Source of the DNA: SIG440 sp045587485
Lineage (GTDB): Bacteria; Bacillota; Clostridia; Monoglobales; Monoglobaceae
Length of the DNA: 28,725 nucleotides
Direction of reading: 5' to 3'
Assembly (NCBI GenBank): GCA_045587485.1
Contig: JAZNCI010000070.1
Location: 1-28,725, forward strand
Of this stretch, positions 15,497 to 23,452 are shown piece after piece (within the stretch, counting starts at the first letter, position 1; every line of letters starts with the position of its first letter). Under the pieces are notes generated by a model. That model saw only the letters and a list, made by a program, of their open reading frames with translations. It did not search any database and was not told the DNA's origin. The translations under genes were made by a program, and so were the position numbers.

Positions 15497-16849
15497 TTAA
15501 AACGGAAACTTCATTTTCCCCATTTTGCCCATACGTTTCATTTGCTTTTCAAGCTTTCCACCAGACATCATCTTCATCATTTTCTGCATCTGTTCAAACT
15601 GCTTGACAAGTGCATTTACCTCGGCAACAGTGGTGCCGCTTCCTTTTGCTATTCTCTCACGACGTTTTGGCGTGAGCTTATCACGGTTTTCACGCTCACC
15701 CTTGGTCATTGATTTAATTATCGCCTCGGTATGGAGCATCTTTCTCTCATCAATCTGCACATCCTTAAGCTGTGCGGTATTCATACCGGGAATCATTCCC
15801 AAAAGTTGATCAATCGGGCCCATTTTTTTCATCTGTTCCATCTGGTCAAGAAAATCGCTGAAGGTAAATGTGTTGCTGCGCATTTTCTTTTCCAGTTCTA
15901 TTGCCTTCTTTTCATCAAGCGCCTGTTCAGCTTTTTCGATAAGGCTGAGCATATCTCCCATACCCAAAATTCTCGATGCCATTCTTTGAGGATGAAAAAC
16001 CTCAAGGTCGGTAAGCTTTTCACCCATACCACAGAACTTGATTGGCTTGTTTGTAACCGCACGCACCGAAATCGCTGCACCGCCACGAGTGTCACCATCA
16101 AGCTTGGTAAGCACAACGCCATCAATCTCTAAATCGTTATTGAAGGCCTCGGCGACATTCACCGCATCCTGGCCTGTCATCGCATCAACCACCAACAAAA
16201 TTTCTGTAGGTTCAATCTTTGCCTTAATGTTTTTAAGCTCATCCATCAACTCTTCATCAATATGCAGACGACCTGCGGTATCAACAATCAGTATATCATT
16301 AGAATGAAGTCTTGCATGGTCCAGAGCCTTTTCAGCAATCTCAACGGGATTGGTGTTCCCTTCAATTGCAAAGACCGGAAGGTCAAGCTGAGCCCCAACA
16401 ACCTGAAGCTGCTTAACTGCTGCGGGACGATAAACATCGCAGGCACAGAGCAACGGTCTTTTGCCCTGTTTCTTCAAAAGTCCGCCAAGCTTTGCAGCGG
16501 TGGTAGTTTTACCTGCACCCTGCAACCCGGTCATCATAATAACCGTCGGTGGCTTGGATGAAATTTTGATTTTCTGTTCCTCAGAACCCATAAGCGCTAT
16601 AAGCTCTTCGTTAACTATTTTTATAACCTGCTGTGCGGGGGTAAGGGATTCCATAACCTCGGCCCCTGATGCACGCTCGGATACGCTGTTTATAAAACTT
16701 TTGACAACCCTGAAATTGACATCAGCCTCAAGGAGTGCCAGTTTAACTTCACGCATAGCTTCTTTTAAATCAGCAGAGGAAACCTTGCCCTTGCCCCGAA
16801 GCTTTTTGAATGTGCTTTGCAGCTTGTCTGCCAGACTTTCAAATGCCAT
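15497..16849 (-). CDS. ffh: Signal recognition particle protein Ffh
   Basis: The SRP GTPase that binds signal sequences and 4.5S/SRP RNA and delivers ribosomes to FtsY at the membrane. About 450 residues. NG domain motifs are 'TGLQGAGKTTTAAKLGG' (G1), 'VDTAGRLHIDEELM' (G3) and 'LTKLDGDTRGGAA' (G4). The methionine-rich M domain runs from about residue 325 with 'MGPIDQLLGMIPGM' and 'SMTKGERENRDKLTPKRRERIAKGSG' and ends in a short Met/Lys-rich tail. The start at 16849 has AGGAG eight bases upstream and gives the standard 'MAFESLADKLQ' N-terminus; a GTG three codons earlier is less likely. ylxM lies directly upstream. Confidence 0.97.
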   Translation of the reverse strand: MAFESLADKLQSTFKKLRGKGKVSSADLKEAMREVKLALLEADVNFRVVKSFINSVSERASGAEVMESLTPAQQVIKIVNEELIALMGSEEQKIKISSKPPTVIMMTGLQGAGKTTTAAKLGGLLKKQGKRPLLCACDVYRPAAVKQLQVVGAQLDLPVFAIEGNTNPVEIAEKALDHARLHSNDILIVDTAGRLHIDEELMDELKNIKAKIEPTEILLVVDAMTGQDAVNVAEAFNNDLEIDGVVLTKLDGDTRGGAAISVRAVTNKPIKFCGMGEKLTDLEVFHPQRMASRILGMGDMLSLIEKAEQALDEKKAIELEKKMRSNTFTFSDFLDQMEQMKKMGPIDQLLGMIPGMNTAQLKDVQIDERKMLHTEAIIKSMTKGERENRDKLTPKRRERIAKGSGTTVAEVNALVKQFEQMQKMMKMMSGGKLEKQMKRMGKMGKMKFPF

Positions 16850-16879
16850 AAGCCTCACTCCTTTATAAAATATGTATCA

Positions 16880-17251
16880 CTATTCCTCCAAATCGTTAAT
16901 TCCTGCAACAATTGTAAGGATTTGGTTTATCTGCTTTTTTATGCTGACCGGAAGCATCCTTGCCTCAGGAGATTTTTCAATTGTGGCAATAATATCGTCA
17001 ATCTCACCAAGCTTTGACTTGATTTCGATAAATCTTGCAGCAAGTCCTAGCTTTGACTCCACATCATAAAGAATCGCCTCGGCACGTTTCAGGTTGTCAC
17101 GGACACCCTGACGGCTTATACCAAGCTCGGCGCCCACCTCTGAAAGAGATAAATCCTCGTTGTAGTACAATTCAATGGTGTCTGCCTGACGTTCGGTTAG
17201 CATATTTTTGTAAAAACTCAAAAGAAGAGAAATTTCAACGTTTTTTTCCAT
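16880..17251 (-). CDS. ylxM: YlxM (UPF0122) helix-turn-helix protein
   Basis: 123 residues with a sigma-factor region-4-like helix-turn-helix. Visible motifs are 'LLSFYKNMLTERQADTIELY', 'NEDLSLSEVGAELGISRQGV' and 'RDNLKRAEAILYDVESKLGL'. YlxM homologues are encoded next to ffh or ftsY, and streptococcal work links the protein to SRP GTPase activity. Here it is the first gene of the ylxM-ffh-rpsP-khpA-rimM-trmD operon, with its own promoter at 17307-17335 and a GAGAGG ribosome binding site. The C-terminal part beyond residue 75 is less conserved. Confidence 0.93.
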   Translation of the reverse strand: MEKNVEISLLLSFYKNMLTERQADTIELYYNEDLSLSEVGAELGISRQGVRDNLKRAEAILYDVESKLGLAARFIEIKSKLGEIDDIIATIEKSPEARMLPVSIKKQINQILTIVAGINDLEE

Positions 17252-17276
17252 AACTTCCTCTCCCTTCGCTTTAGGC

Positions 17277-17298
17277 TGTAAAGTGTTTTAGCTTTACA
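17277..17298 (-). promoter_or_regulatory. Hairpin in the ylxM leader
   Basis: TGTAAAG/CTTTACA form a 7-bp stem with an 8-base loop between the predicted transcription start and the ribosome binding site of ylxM. It has no T-run. A role in mRNA stability or protein binding is possible but cannot be shown from this sequence. Confidence 0.35.
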
Positions 17299-17306
17299 CC
17301 TTAGCT

Positions 17307-17335
17307 ATTGTAACTCAAAAAAATCTATTTGTCAA
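17307..17335 (-). promoter_or_regulatory. Predicted strong sigma-A promoter of the ylxM-ffh operon
   Basis: On the minus strand a perfect -35 TTGACA (17330-17335) and -10 TACAAT (17307-17312) with 17-bp spacing. The -35 box overlaps the last codons of lgt, so the SRP/ribosome-maturation operon starts inside the end of the previous gene. Confidence 0.75.
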
Positions 17336-18128
17336 GTGTTTTTGCAGATTTTCTTTTTAAAATTACAATAATAATTCCCACAGCCACCAGACACACCGAA
17401 AGGAGCTGCGAAACACGCAAATCGCCAATCAGCAGCGAGTCAGCACGCAAGCCCTCTATCATCATTCTGCCTATGCCGTACCATATCATATATCCGCAAA
17501 ACAGCTCGCCGTTAAATTTTTTATGTCTGCGATACAAAAACAACAAAACAGCCCCCACACTATTCCATAAAGATTCATAGATAAAGGTTGGATGAACCAC
17601 TTTGGCAATCAGTCTGCCATCCTGAACAATTGTCATTGCCCAGGGAAGGTCGGTCATCGTCCCAAATGCCTCGCCATTGACAAAGTTGCCCCATCTGCCC
17701 ACAGCCTGACCAATAAGCAGACCGATAGCAAGAATATCAAGCCACCTTGCAATACTAAGCTTTTTAATTCGGCAATATGTATATACCACCGCCGCCGCAC
17801 CTATCACAGCTCCGTATATAGCAAGTCCGCCTCCACGGATATTGAAAACTTCGGACAAATTGTTTTTATATGAATCCCACTGAAAAATCACATAATAAAG
17901 CCGTGCACAGATAATTGCGGCGGGCAGGGCAATCAGCAGCATATTAAGCAAATCATCCTGAGCCAGACCTACACGCTTGGTTTCATAAATTGCGTACATA
18001 AAAGCCAGCAGTAAGCCAAACCCAATCAGAAGCCCGTAATAATATACGGGCACTCCGAAAACGGTAAATGCCGCACGGCTTATTTCAAATTCCCAGCCGA
18101 GATTGGGAAAGGAAATATTGTTTATCAT
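17325..18128 (-). CDS. lgt: Prolipoprotein diacylglyceryl transferase
   Basis: Integral membrane enzyme that adds diacylglycerol from phosphatidylglycerol to the lipobox cysteine of prelipoproteins. 267 residues with about seven hydrophobic segments. The Lgt signature 'GRWGNFVNGEAFG' is present, along with 'RGGGLAIYGAVIG' (a glycine-rich region with the conserved R), 'HPTFIYESLWN' and 'YGIGRMMIEGLRADSL'. The ATG overlaps the stop codon of the preceding M16 gene (ATGA), so it belongs to the ymfF-ymfH-lgt transcription unit. Confidence 0.96.
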   Translation of the reverse strand: MINNISFPNLGWEFEISRAAFTVFGVPVYYYGLLIGFGLLLAFMYAIYETKRVGLAQDDLLNMLLIALPAAIICARLYYVIFQWDSYKNNLSEVFNIRGGGLAIYGAVIGAAAVVYTYCRIKKLSIARWLDILAIGLLIGQAVGRWGNFVNGEAFGTMTDLPWAMTIVQDGRLIAKVVHPTFIYESLWNSVGAVLLFLYRRHKKFNGELFCGYMIWYGIGRMMIEGLRADSLLIGDLRVSQLLSVCLVAVGIIIVILKRKSAKTLDK

Positions 18129-19420
18129 TTGCCGTCACCATCCATTGGTTCGATTATCGAAAGCACACAAGCCTCACCGTCAAAATGTTCCTTCAACCTT
18201 TTTTCAATCTGCTCCATTGTAACCTGCTCAACAAGATCGCTATATTCAAGGGGATTAATGCCACTCATAAAACAACGGATAAAGTCGTTGCCGAGGCGTT
18301 CTACGCTGTTAAAGCGTCGTAAATTCTTGCCGATAAGCACACGCTTGGCAACATCAACCGCTCTCTTGTCAAGAGGCTTTGCCGTCATTTCCGCCACATA
18401 TTCAAGAGTCTTTTCATAAACCACCTCAGGCTTTGCGCTTTCGCCGCTGATTGATGAAAAACCATAACCAACCTCAAGCTCGGTGTCATATCCAAAGGTA
18501 GCGTCAATAATCCCATCGTCATAAAGCCTGGCGAAAAACTCACTGCTTTTGCCAAAGAGAACTTCCATCAGAATTTGAGTCTTTATCTGTTTTATCAATA
18601 ATTCTCTGCCTCTGATACCTTCCTCCTTCTCCTTAAAACCAATAAGGAACTGAGGCTTTGAAACGCTGAGCTTCTGACGGACAATTTTGTTTGCAACCGT
18701 GCTTGGCTCGTTTGCTTTTCGTTTTTCAATTCTGCCCATATCTTTTTCAGGGCTGACATATTTATCAATATATGCTACCACTCTTTCGGGGTCAATGTCA
18801 CCCACCATAACCAAAATCATATTGGAGGGGTTATAATACGCCCGACAGCACTTGTACAGAAGGTCAGGTGTTATGTGACTTATACTTTCAACCGTACCTG
18901 CAATATCGGTCTTTACGGGATTGTTGTGATACATTCCCTGAAGCATATTAAAGAAAAGTCGCCAGTTTGGGTCATCATCATACATCTTAATTTCCTGACC
19001 GATAATTCCCTGTTCTTTGGCAACATTTTCGTCGGTGAAATAGGGATTGTTCACAAATTCAAGAAGAATATCAAGATTTTCATAAAAATTCTCGGTGCAC
19101 GAAAACAGATATGCAGTCATATCAAAGCTGGTGAAGGCGTTGCTGCTGCCCCCTGTTGCCGCAAACTTTTCAAAGGCGTCCTTGCCATCCTCCTCTTCAA
19201 AAAGTTTGTGTTCAAGAAAATGTGCAATTCCGTCGGGAAGTTTAATCTCTCCCTCAGGAAGCTTTAACACATCGTCGATTGAACCGTATTCTGTACCGTA
19301 AATTGCATAATACTTACTAAATCCTGATTTGGGAATAATATACACCCTTAAACCGCTTTCGTGAACACCCGAAAGTATACTTTCTTTAAGTGATTTATTT
19401 TCTGTTAACTCAAACTTCAT
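18125..19420 (-). CDS. M16 family zinc metallopeptidase (YmfH-like, catalytic partner)
   Basis: 431 residues. The inverted zinc motif HxxEH is intact as 'HFLEH' (H67, E70, H71), with the expected downstream glutamate in 'EQGIIGQEIKMYDDDP' about 75 residues later. The C-terminal half is the second M16 lobe. In Bacillus the paired YmfF/YmfH proteins are of this type; a role in peptide processing is likely but the substrate is unknown. The gene overlaps the preceding M16 gene by 11 bases and the lgt start by 4 bases. Together with the partner it probably forms a heterodimer, as in other two-subunit M16B peptidases (inference). Confidence 0.92.
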   Translation of the reverse strand: MKFELTENKSLKESILSGVHESGLRVYIIPKSGFSKYYAIYGTEYGSIDDVLKLPEGEIKLPDGIAHFLEHKLFEEEDGKDAFEKFAATGGSSNAFTSFDMTAYLFSCTENFYENLDILLEFVNNPYFTDENVAKEQGIIGQEIKMYDDDPNWRLFFNMLQGMYHNNPVKTDIAGTVESISHITPDLLYKCCRAYYNPSNMILVMVGDIDPERVVAYIDKYVSPEKDMGRIEKRKANEPSTVANKIVRQKLSVSKPQFLIGFKEKEEGIRGRELLIKQIKTQILMEVLFGKSSEFFARLYDDGIIDATFGYDTELEVGYGFSSISGESAKPEVVYEKTLEYVAEMTAKPLDKRAVDVAKRVLIGKNLRRFNSVERLGNDFIRCFMSGINPLEYSDLVEQVTMEQIEKRLKEHFDGEACVLSIIEPMDGDGK

Positions 19421-20693
19421 TGCCCTGTACCCCCTTTAAAAAGTAGATTGTATCAAGCTGAATACTGCCTGCCGCAGATACTATCTGCTCACGGGTCACC
19501 TGGTTAATTTTTTCAAAATATTCATCAACAGATTGCTCCATGCCAAGCAACACACGGCTCATATAAAAATCCTCGGTTGCGGCAAGACTGTCTTTGATGC
19601 TGCCTGTCGAATTTTTAAATGTCTTTTTTGCAAAATCAATTTCTTCGTCGGTAAACTCGCCTTTTTTCATCATATCAAGCTGCAGCATAATTTCATTGAA
19701 CGCCTCGTCATACTTTGATGCCTCGATTCCTGCATTAACCTTCATACAGCCCTTGTGACGATCAACAGCCGAAAAAACATAATATGCAAGACTCAGCTTT
19801 TCGCGGACATTGTTAAAGAGCTTTGAAATCGCACTGCCCCCATAAAGGCAGGAGCAAAGAGCAAGGGCATAGCTTTCTTCTGACCTTGGGTCAATTCCAC
19901 AATTAAAGCCCATCGCCAGTTTGCTTTGAGAAACAGGCATTTCCTCAACCACATTCTTGACCTCGATATTTTCTTCGATTGAGGCAAGGGCGGTTTCGCA
20001 TATTACTGCATCACGGTCGTCAAATGCATTTTTGAAGTTCTTTTCTATCTCATTTTTTGCCAAAACTTTGTCAAAGCTACCACTGACAAAAATATCAATT
20101 TCTGCTCCTTTAATCATTTCTTTATAGAACTCATAAAGATTTTTTTCGTCAATTTCATCAAGATCTTCTGCATATCCGCAAGAAATTATTCCGTAGGAGT
20201 CATCCTGAAACATAATCTCATTGCAACGGACAGCTGCATATTCCTTTTTGTCATTTATAAGACCCAAAATATAATTTTTTGTATTTTCCTTTTCCTGCCT
20301 TACATAAGCCTTGTCAAAAGCTCCGTCTTTTGTGACAGGACAAAGAACAAACTCCTTAAGCAACTCACACACATCGCCGATAATGCTTTCAGAAATAAAG
20401 CTATCGCTGACAAACTGCGCCGACACCTTCAGCAACATAAGGTCCCCCCTTTTGCCGTTATCTGCCGAAAGCGTTGCCCCGTAAAGCTCCTGGGCTCTTT
20501 TTGAAAGAGCGCTCATTGTAGGATATTTTTCGCTGCCGCGTTTTAAAACTCTGGGCAGAAGAGCCGCCTTGGTTACTGTTTTGCGGTCAAGCGGAAGGCG
20601 AAAATACACACTCATCACATTTGTCTTGAATTTATTCGTTTCAAGAAAATGCAATGACACACCCTTTGAAATCTGGATTTTTTCTGTTTTCAA
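19410..20693 (-). CDS. M16 family protein lacking the zinc motif (YmfF-like partner)
   Basis: About 427 residues with the M16 two-lobe layout; 'GGSAISKLFNNVREKLSLAYYVFSA' is a typical substrate-binding R/Y region of the C-terminal lobe. The N-terminal lobe has no HxxEH: where it should occur there is 'AALLPRVLKRGSEKYPTMSA'. This makes it the non-catalytic subunit of a pair with the next gene. The start is assigned to a TTG at 20693 because AGGAG lies 8 bases upstream; an alternative TTG 24 bases earlier has no ribosome binding site. First gene of the ymfF-ymfH-lgt unit. A weak promoter-like TTGCAT...TAAAAT is visible just upstream. Confidence 0.9.
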   Translation of the reverse strand: MKTEKIQISKGVSLHFLETNKFKTNVMSVYFRLPLDRKTVTKAALLPRVLKRGSEKYPTMSALSKRAQELYGATLSADNGKRGDLMLLKVSAQFVSDSFISESIIGDVCELLKEFVLCPVTKDGAFDKAYVRQEKENTKNYILGLINDKKEYAAVRCNEIMFQDDSYGIISCGYAEDLDEIDEKNLYEFYKEMIKGAEIDIFVSGSFDKVLAKNEIEKNFKNAFDDRDAVICETALASIEENIEVKNVVEEMPVSQSKLAMGFNCGIDPRSEESYALALCSCLYGGSAISKLFNNVREKLSLAYYVFSAVDRHKGCMKVNAGIEASKYDEAFNEIMLQLDMMKKGEFTDEEIDFAKKTFKNSTGSIKDSLAATEDFYMSRVLLGMEQSVDEYFEKINQVTREQIVSAAGSIQLDTIYFLKGVQGNEV

Positions 20694-20778
20694 GTTTGTC
20701 ACTCCTTTTTCTTTCAATATCTTATTTTATCATTCTGTAGTCTTTCCTATGCAAAAACTAACACATTCTTTTATCTCA

Positions 20779-20890
20779 TTAAAATATCAATCCTGCAGAA
20801 AAAGCCACAGCACAGGCACAAAACGCAACAGTAAGCAACGAACGGTTAAAATATGCCAAAACAAATGCTACTAACGTTCCAAGTAAAAGG
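20779..20890 (-). pseudogene. Remnant of an AzlD-like membrane protein
   Basis: On the minus strand, one frame ends 'LVAFVLAYFNRSLLTVAFCA...FSAGLIF' followed by TAA. This resembles the last transmembrane segments of AzlD-type branched-chain amino acid export subunits. The same frame is interrupted by TGA just upstream, and no start codon or ribosome binding site follows. The frame before that TGA stays open back to the madM stop codon (about 21070), but that part is not recognisable. The rest of the 20694-21071 gap shows no other gene. The identification rests on about 30 residues, so the family is uncertain. Confidence 0.4.
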
Positions 20891-21071
20891 AATCATAAGA
20901 ATGCCGAAAGATACCCCTGACTAATGAGAAGGCCCTTATTTAATCCGTGCAAATAGGAGTCTTGTGCATTTTCCAGTTCTACCAAATTAGTTGCATAACC
21001 TTTGTAAAAAAGGCGATTTGCATGCCATTGGATACAAAACGCCTTAATATGTAATTTTATGTTGCCCGGGC

Positions 21072-21887
21072 CTAGTTAAAAAACAATGTTGTCAGATAAT
21101 ACAGTACAGTGGGGCACAAAAGACAACCAAGACCTGTATAGAATGTAGCAGTCATTGCACCATATGGAACAAGCTTTGCATCTGTTGCAGCCAATCCTGC
21201 ACTTGTACCGCTGGTGGTTCCCATAAGTCCGCCAAAAATCATTGCCGCACGTGGAGTGGTAAGACCTATCTTTTTAGCGACAACAGGGGTAAGCATCATT
21301 ACTGCAATTGATTTAACCACACCTGCCGCAATAGAGATTGTAATAACTGTATCAGCAGCACCGAGGGCTTCGCCTGTAACGGGACCAACAACAAATGTAA
21401 CAGTTCCTGCCGCGATGGTTGAAACACTTACCGCATCTTTGTAGCCAAATGCAAAGGCAATTAATGCACCTGCTATAAAAGTAACAACAATCCCTATAAT
21501 AAGTGATATTGCACCAATAAGACCGCATTTTTTAATTTCAGACATTTTTGCACCGAAAGCGGTAGAAACTATCGCAAAGTCACGAAGTGATGAACCGCCA
21601 AGGACACCGATTCCTGCAAATACAGGGATGTTGGCAAGACCTTTTTTCGCTGCACTTGCCTCTTTAATCCAGCCATTTTCCACACCGTATTCCATAGCAA
21701 TTATTCCGCCCACATAGGCAAAAACAAGACCTAAGAAAATAGCTATTGCGGAATTATGTATTCTGCCCTTTGTTATTTTTGTTGAAACAAAGTTTGAAAA
21801 CATCGCAACAATTCCCACAATAAGAAAGGCCATTACAAATCCGTTATCAATAAATATACCTGCTATAATATCAAGTATTGTTTTCAT
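21072..21887 (-). CDS. madM: Malonate transporter subunit MadM
   Basis: 271 residues, strongly hydrophobic with about eight or nine membrane segments. Family-like stretches are 'LANIPVFAGIGVLGGSSLRD', 'VVGPVTGEALGA' and 'PRAAMIFGGLMGTTSGTSAG'. MadM forms with MadL a cation-coupled malonate carrier in known malonate-using bacteria. Its ATG shares a base with the end of madL, so the two are coupled. No malonate decarboxylase or malonyl-CoA synthetase gene is in the window, so the fate of imported malonate cannot be judged. The recognition of MadM rests largely on its pairing with the clearer MadL. Confidence 0.85.
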   Translation of the reverse strand: MKTILDIIAGIFIDNGFVMAFLIVGIVAMFSNFVSTKITKGRIHNSAIAIFLGLVFAYVGGIIAMEYGVENGWIKEASAAKKGLANIPVFAGIGVLGGSSLRDFAIVSTAFGAKMSEIKKCGLIGAISLIIGIVVTFIAGALIAFAFGYKDAVSVSTIAAGTVTFVVGPVTGEALGAADTVITISIAAGVVKSIAVMMLTPVVAKKIGLTTPRAAMIFGGLMGTTSGTSAGLAATDAKLVPYGAMTATFYTGLGCLLCPTVLYYLTTLFFN

Positions 21888-22270
21888 TATTCTGCCTCCT
21901 CCTTATCTGCTTTATTGGGAGCTATTTTGTTGAGAATTGGTACAAATATAAATGAAACTGCAACAACTCCAATTCCCGCCGCAATCGCAAGCCAGCCCTG
22001 AGAAAGAGCGGCAACAACATTCTGTGACATAGACATTGCTATAATTACAGGAATAAACATATTACTCCAGAAATCAATACCCTTTTCATAATCTTTAGGT
22101 AAAATTGAATTTACCTTTTTTGAATTTGTCACTATAAGGAGCAACAGCATTGCAAATCCGACCCCACCAACATCTGAATTAACCCCTGTAAGGAGGCCGA
22201 GAATGTTTCCGACAAAGGAGCCCACAAACATACAACCCGAGAGTAATGCTACACCGTAAATCACAAACAA
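21887..22270 (-). CDS. madL: Malonate transporter subunit MadL
   Basis: 127 residues with four hydrophobic segments. MadL hallmarks are 'IYGVALLSGCMFVGSFVGN', 'NSDVGGVGFAMLLLLIVTNS', 'KGIDFWSNMFIPVIIAMSMS' and 'QNVVAALSQGW'. It is first in the madL-madM pair, with a near-consensus promoter at 22307-22335 and an AAAGGA ribosome binding site. It is transcribed divergently from ctsR. Confidence 0.88.
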   Translation of the reverse strand: MFVIYGVALLSGCMFVGSFVGNILGLLTGVNSDVGGVGFAMLLLLIVTNSKKVNSILPKDYEKGIDFWSNMFIPVIIAMSMSQNVVAALSQGWLAIAAGIGVVAVSFIFVPILNKIAPNKADKEEAE

Positions 22271-22306
22271 CCAATCCTTTCTGTTTTTCCATCTTTAAAC
22301 CAGTTT

Positions 22307-22335
22307 ATTATATACCAAATTATTTACAAATGCAA
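22307..22335 (-). promoter_or_regulatory. Predicted sigma-A promoter of madLM
   Basis: Minus strand -35 TTGCAT (22330-22335) and -10 TATAAT (22307-22312) with 17-bp spacing, about 37 bases upstream of the madL start codon. The -35 boxes of this promoter and the divergent ctsR promoter are about 60 bp apart. Confidence 0.7.
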
Positions 22336-22395
22336 GTGTTTGACAAATTTTTTTCAAATTTCTCTGACCTTTCCTGACTTTTTTATCAAAACCTA

Positions 22396-22423
22396 TTGAC
22401 AACCAAAAAATTCGTGCTATAAT
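22396..22423 (+). promoter_or_regulatory. Predicted sigma-A promoter of ctsR-mcsA-mcsB-clpC
   Basis: Consensus -35 TTGACA (22396-22401) and -10 TATAAT (22418-22423) with a 16-bp spacer. Transcription would start near 22430, at the edge of the CtsR repeats at 22432-22454. Confidence 0.8.
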
Positions 22424-22431
22424 AAAATCAA

Positions 22432-22454
22432 AGTCAAAGAAAGTCAAAGTCAAA
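22432..22454 (+). promoter_or_regulatory. CtsR operator (direct heptad repeat)
   Basis: AGTCAAA, three bases, AGTCAAA, then a third GTCAAA directly adjoining (22432-22438, 22442-22448, 22449-22454). This matches the known CtsR target, a tandem (A/G)GTCAAA heptad with a three-base spacer. It lies directly downstream of the -10 box, where bound CtsR would block transcription start. It implies autoregulation of the operon: CtsR represses until heat or McsB activity releases it. Confidence 0.85.
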
Positions 22455-22476
22455 AAACACTTAGAGGTGATATAAT

Positions 22477-22920
22477 ATGAAACTAAGTAATATAATAGAA
22501 GAATTTATTAAAGAAATGCTTGAAGAAAGCCGTGAAATTGAACTGCGTCGAAACGAGCTGGCAAATCGTTTTAACTGCGTTCCATCACAAATAAACTATG
22601 TTATCTCCACCCGCTTTTCTCCCGAACGTGGCTACAGCGTCGAAAGCCGCAGAGGTGGCGGCGGATATATCAAAATAACAAAAGCCGCTCCCGAAAACGA
22701 ACAGCTTATACTGCACATTGTCAATACAATTGGCGGCAGTATTTCAGCATCAAACGCAACTGCGATAATCAACGAGCTTTATTCCGCCGAGCTTTTAACA
22801 CATAAGGAAGCAAAAATCATTATGGCGGCTCTCAGTGATAATTCAATTATTATCAGCCGGCCCGAGCGTGATATAGTACGGGCAAAAATGCTCAAAAATA
22901 TATTGGTAAATCTGGTTTAG
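22477..22920 (+). CDS. ctsR: Transcriptional repressor CtsR
   Basis: 147 residues. N-terminal winged helix-turn-helix (about residues 1-70) with 'LANRFNCVPSQINYVISTRF' as recognition region and the glycine-rich wing 'ESRRGGGGYIKI' at about 56-67; the central glycine in this wing is the heat sensor in Bacillus CtsR. The C-terminal four-helix domain carries the dimerisation and McsB-contact surface. It represses class III heat shock genes including its own operon, whose operator is seen just upstream. Ribosome binding site AGAGGTGA, six bases before the ATG. Confidence 0.97.
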   Translation: MKLSNIIEEFIKEMLEESREIELRRNELANRFNCVPSQINYVISTRFSPERGYSVESRRGGGGYIKITKAAPENEQLILHIVNTIGGSISASNATAIINELYSAELLTHKEAKIIMAALSDNSIIISRPERDIVRAKMLKNILVNLV

Positions 22921-22936
22921 AAAGGACTGATTTTTT

Positions 22937-23452
22937 ATGAAATGTCAAAAATGTAACCAGCGCACTGCAACTACACACATAACACAGGTAATCAACGGGC
23001 ACAAAACCGAAATGTATCTCTGCCGTGAATGTGCCGAGGAAAATCAAGATCTTTTCAGCTTTAAATCAGGCTTCGACACTGAGTTTGACATCTTGTTCAG
23101 CGGATTCTGGGGCGGTCAGCCAAAGATTTCATCGAGCGTGCCCACAAAAAAATGTGATTTGTGCGGAATGACCCAAAGTCAATTTATTAAATCAGGAAAG
23201 CCCGGCTGCAGCAACTGCTATACTGTATTTCAGGATTTATTGCTGCGACCTTTAAAGCAAATTCACGGCAGCACACGTCATACAGGGAAAATTCCTGCAC
23301 GGTCAGGCAAAAACATAAAAACAGCCGACCAGATTGAACAACTTCAAACCAAGCTTAACCGTGCGGTTATAGAGCAAAACTTTGAAGAAGCAGCAACCCT
23401 GCGTGACAAAATAAACGAACTTAAAGCAAATCAGCAGAAAGGGGAGATATAA
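22937..23452 (+). CDS. mcsA: McsA, zinc-binding activator of the arginine kinase McsB
   Basis: 171 residues. Two zinc-finger-like modules: 'MKCQKC' with 'LCRECAEE' in the first 35 residues, and 'KKCDLCGMTQ' with 'GCSNCYTVF' around residues 74-95. A C-terminal UVR motif 'LNRAVIEQNFEEAATLRDKI' follows. McsA activates McsB and helps release CtsR. Its stop codon TAA lies inside the first hairpin of repeat element copy C, and the last residues 'GEI' are encoded by sequence shared with copy B, so the element seems to have replaced or trimmed the original 3' end of the gene. Confidence 0.95.
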   Translation: MKCQKCNQRTATTHITQVINGHKTEMYLCRECAEENQDLFSFKSGFDTEFDILFSGFWGGQPKISSSVPTKKCDLCGMTQSQFIKSGKPGCSNCYTVFQDLLLRPLKQIHGSTRHTGKIPARSGKNIKTADQIEQLQTKLNRAVIEQNFEEAATLRDKINELKANQQKGEI

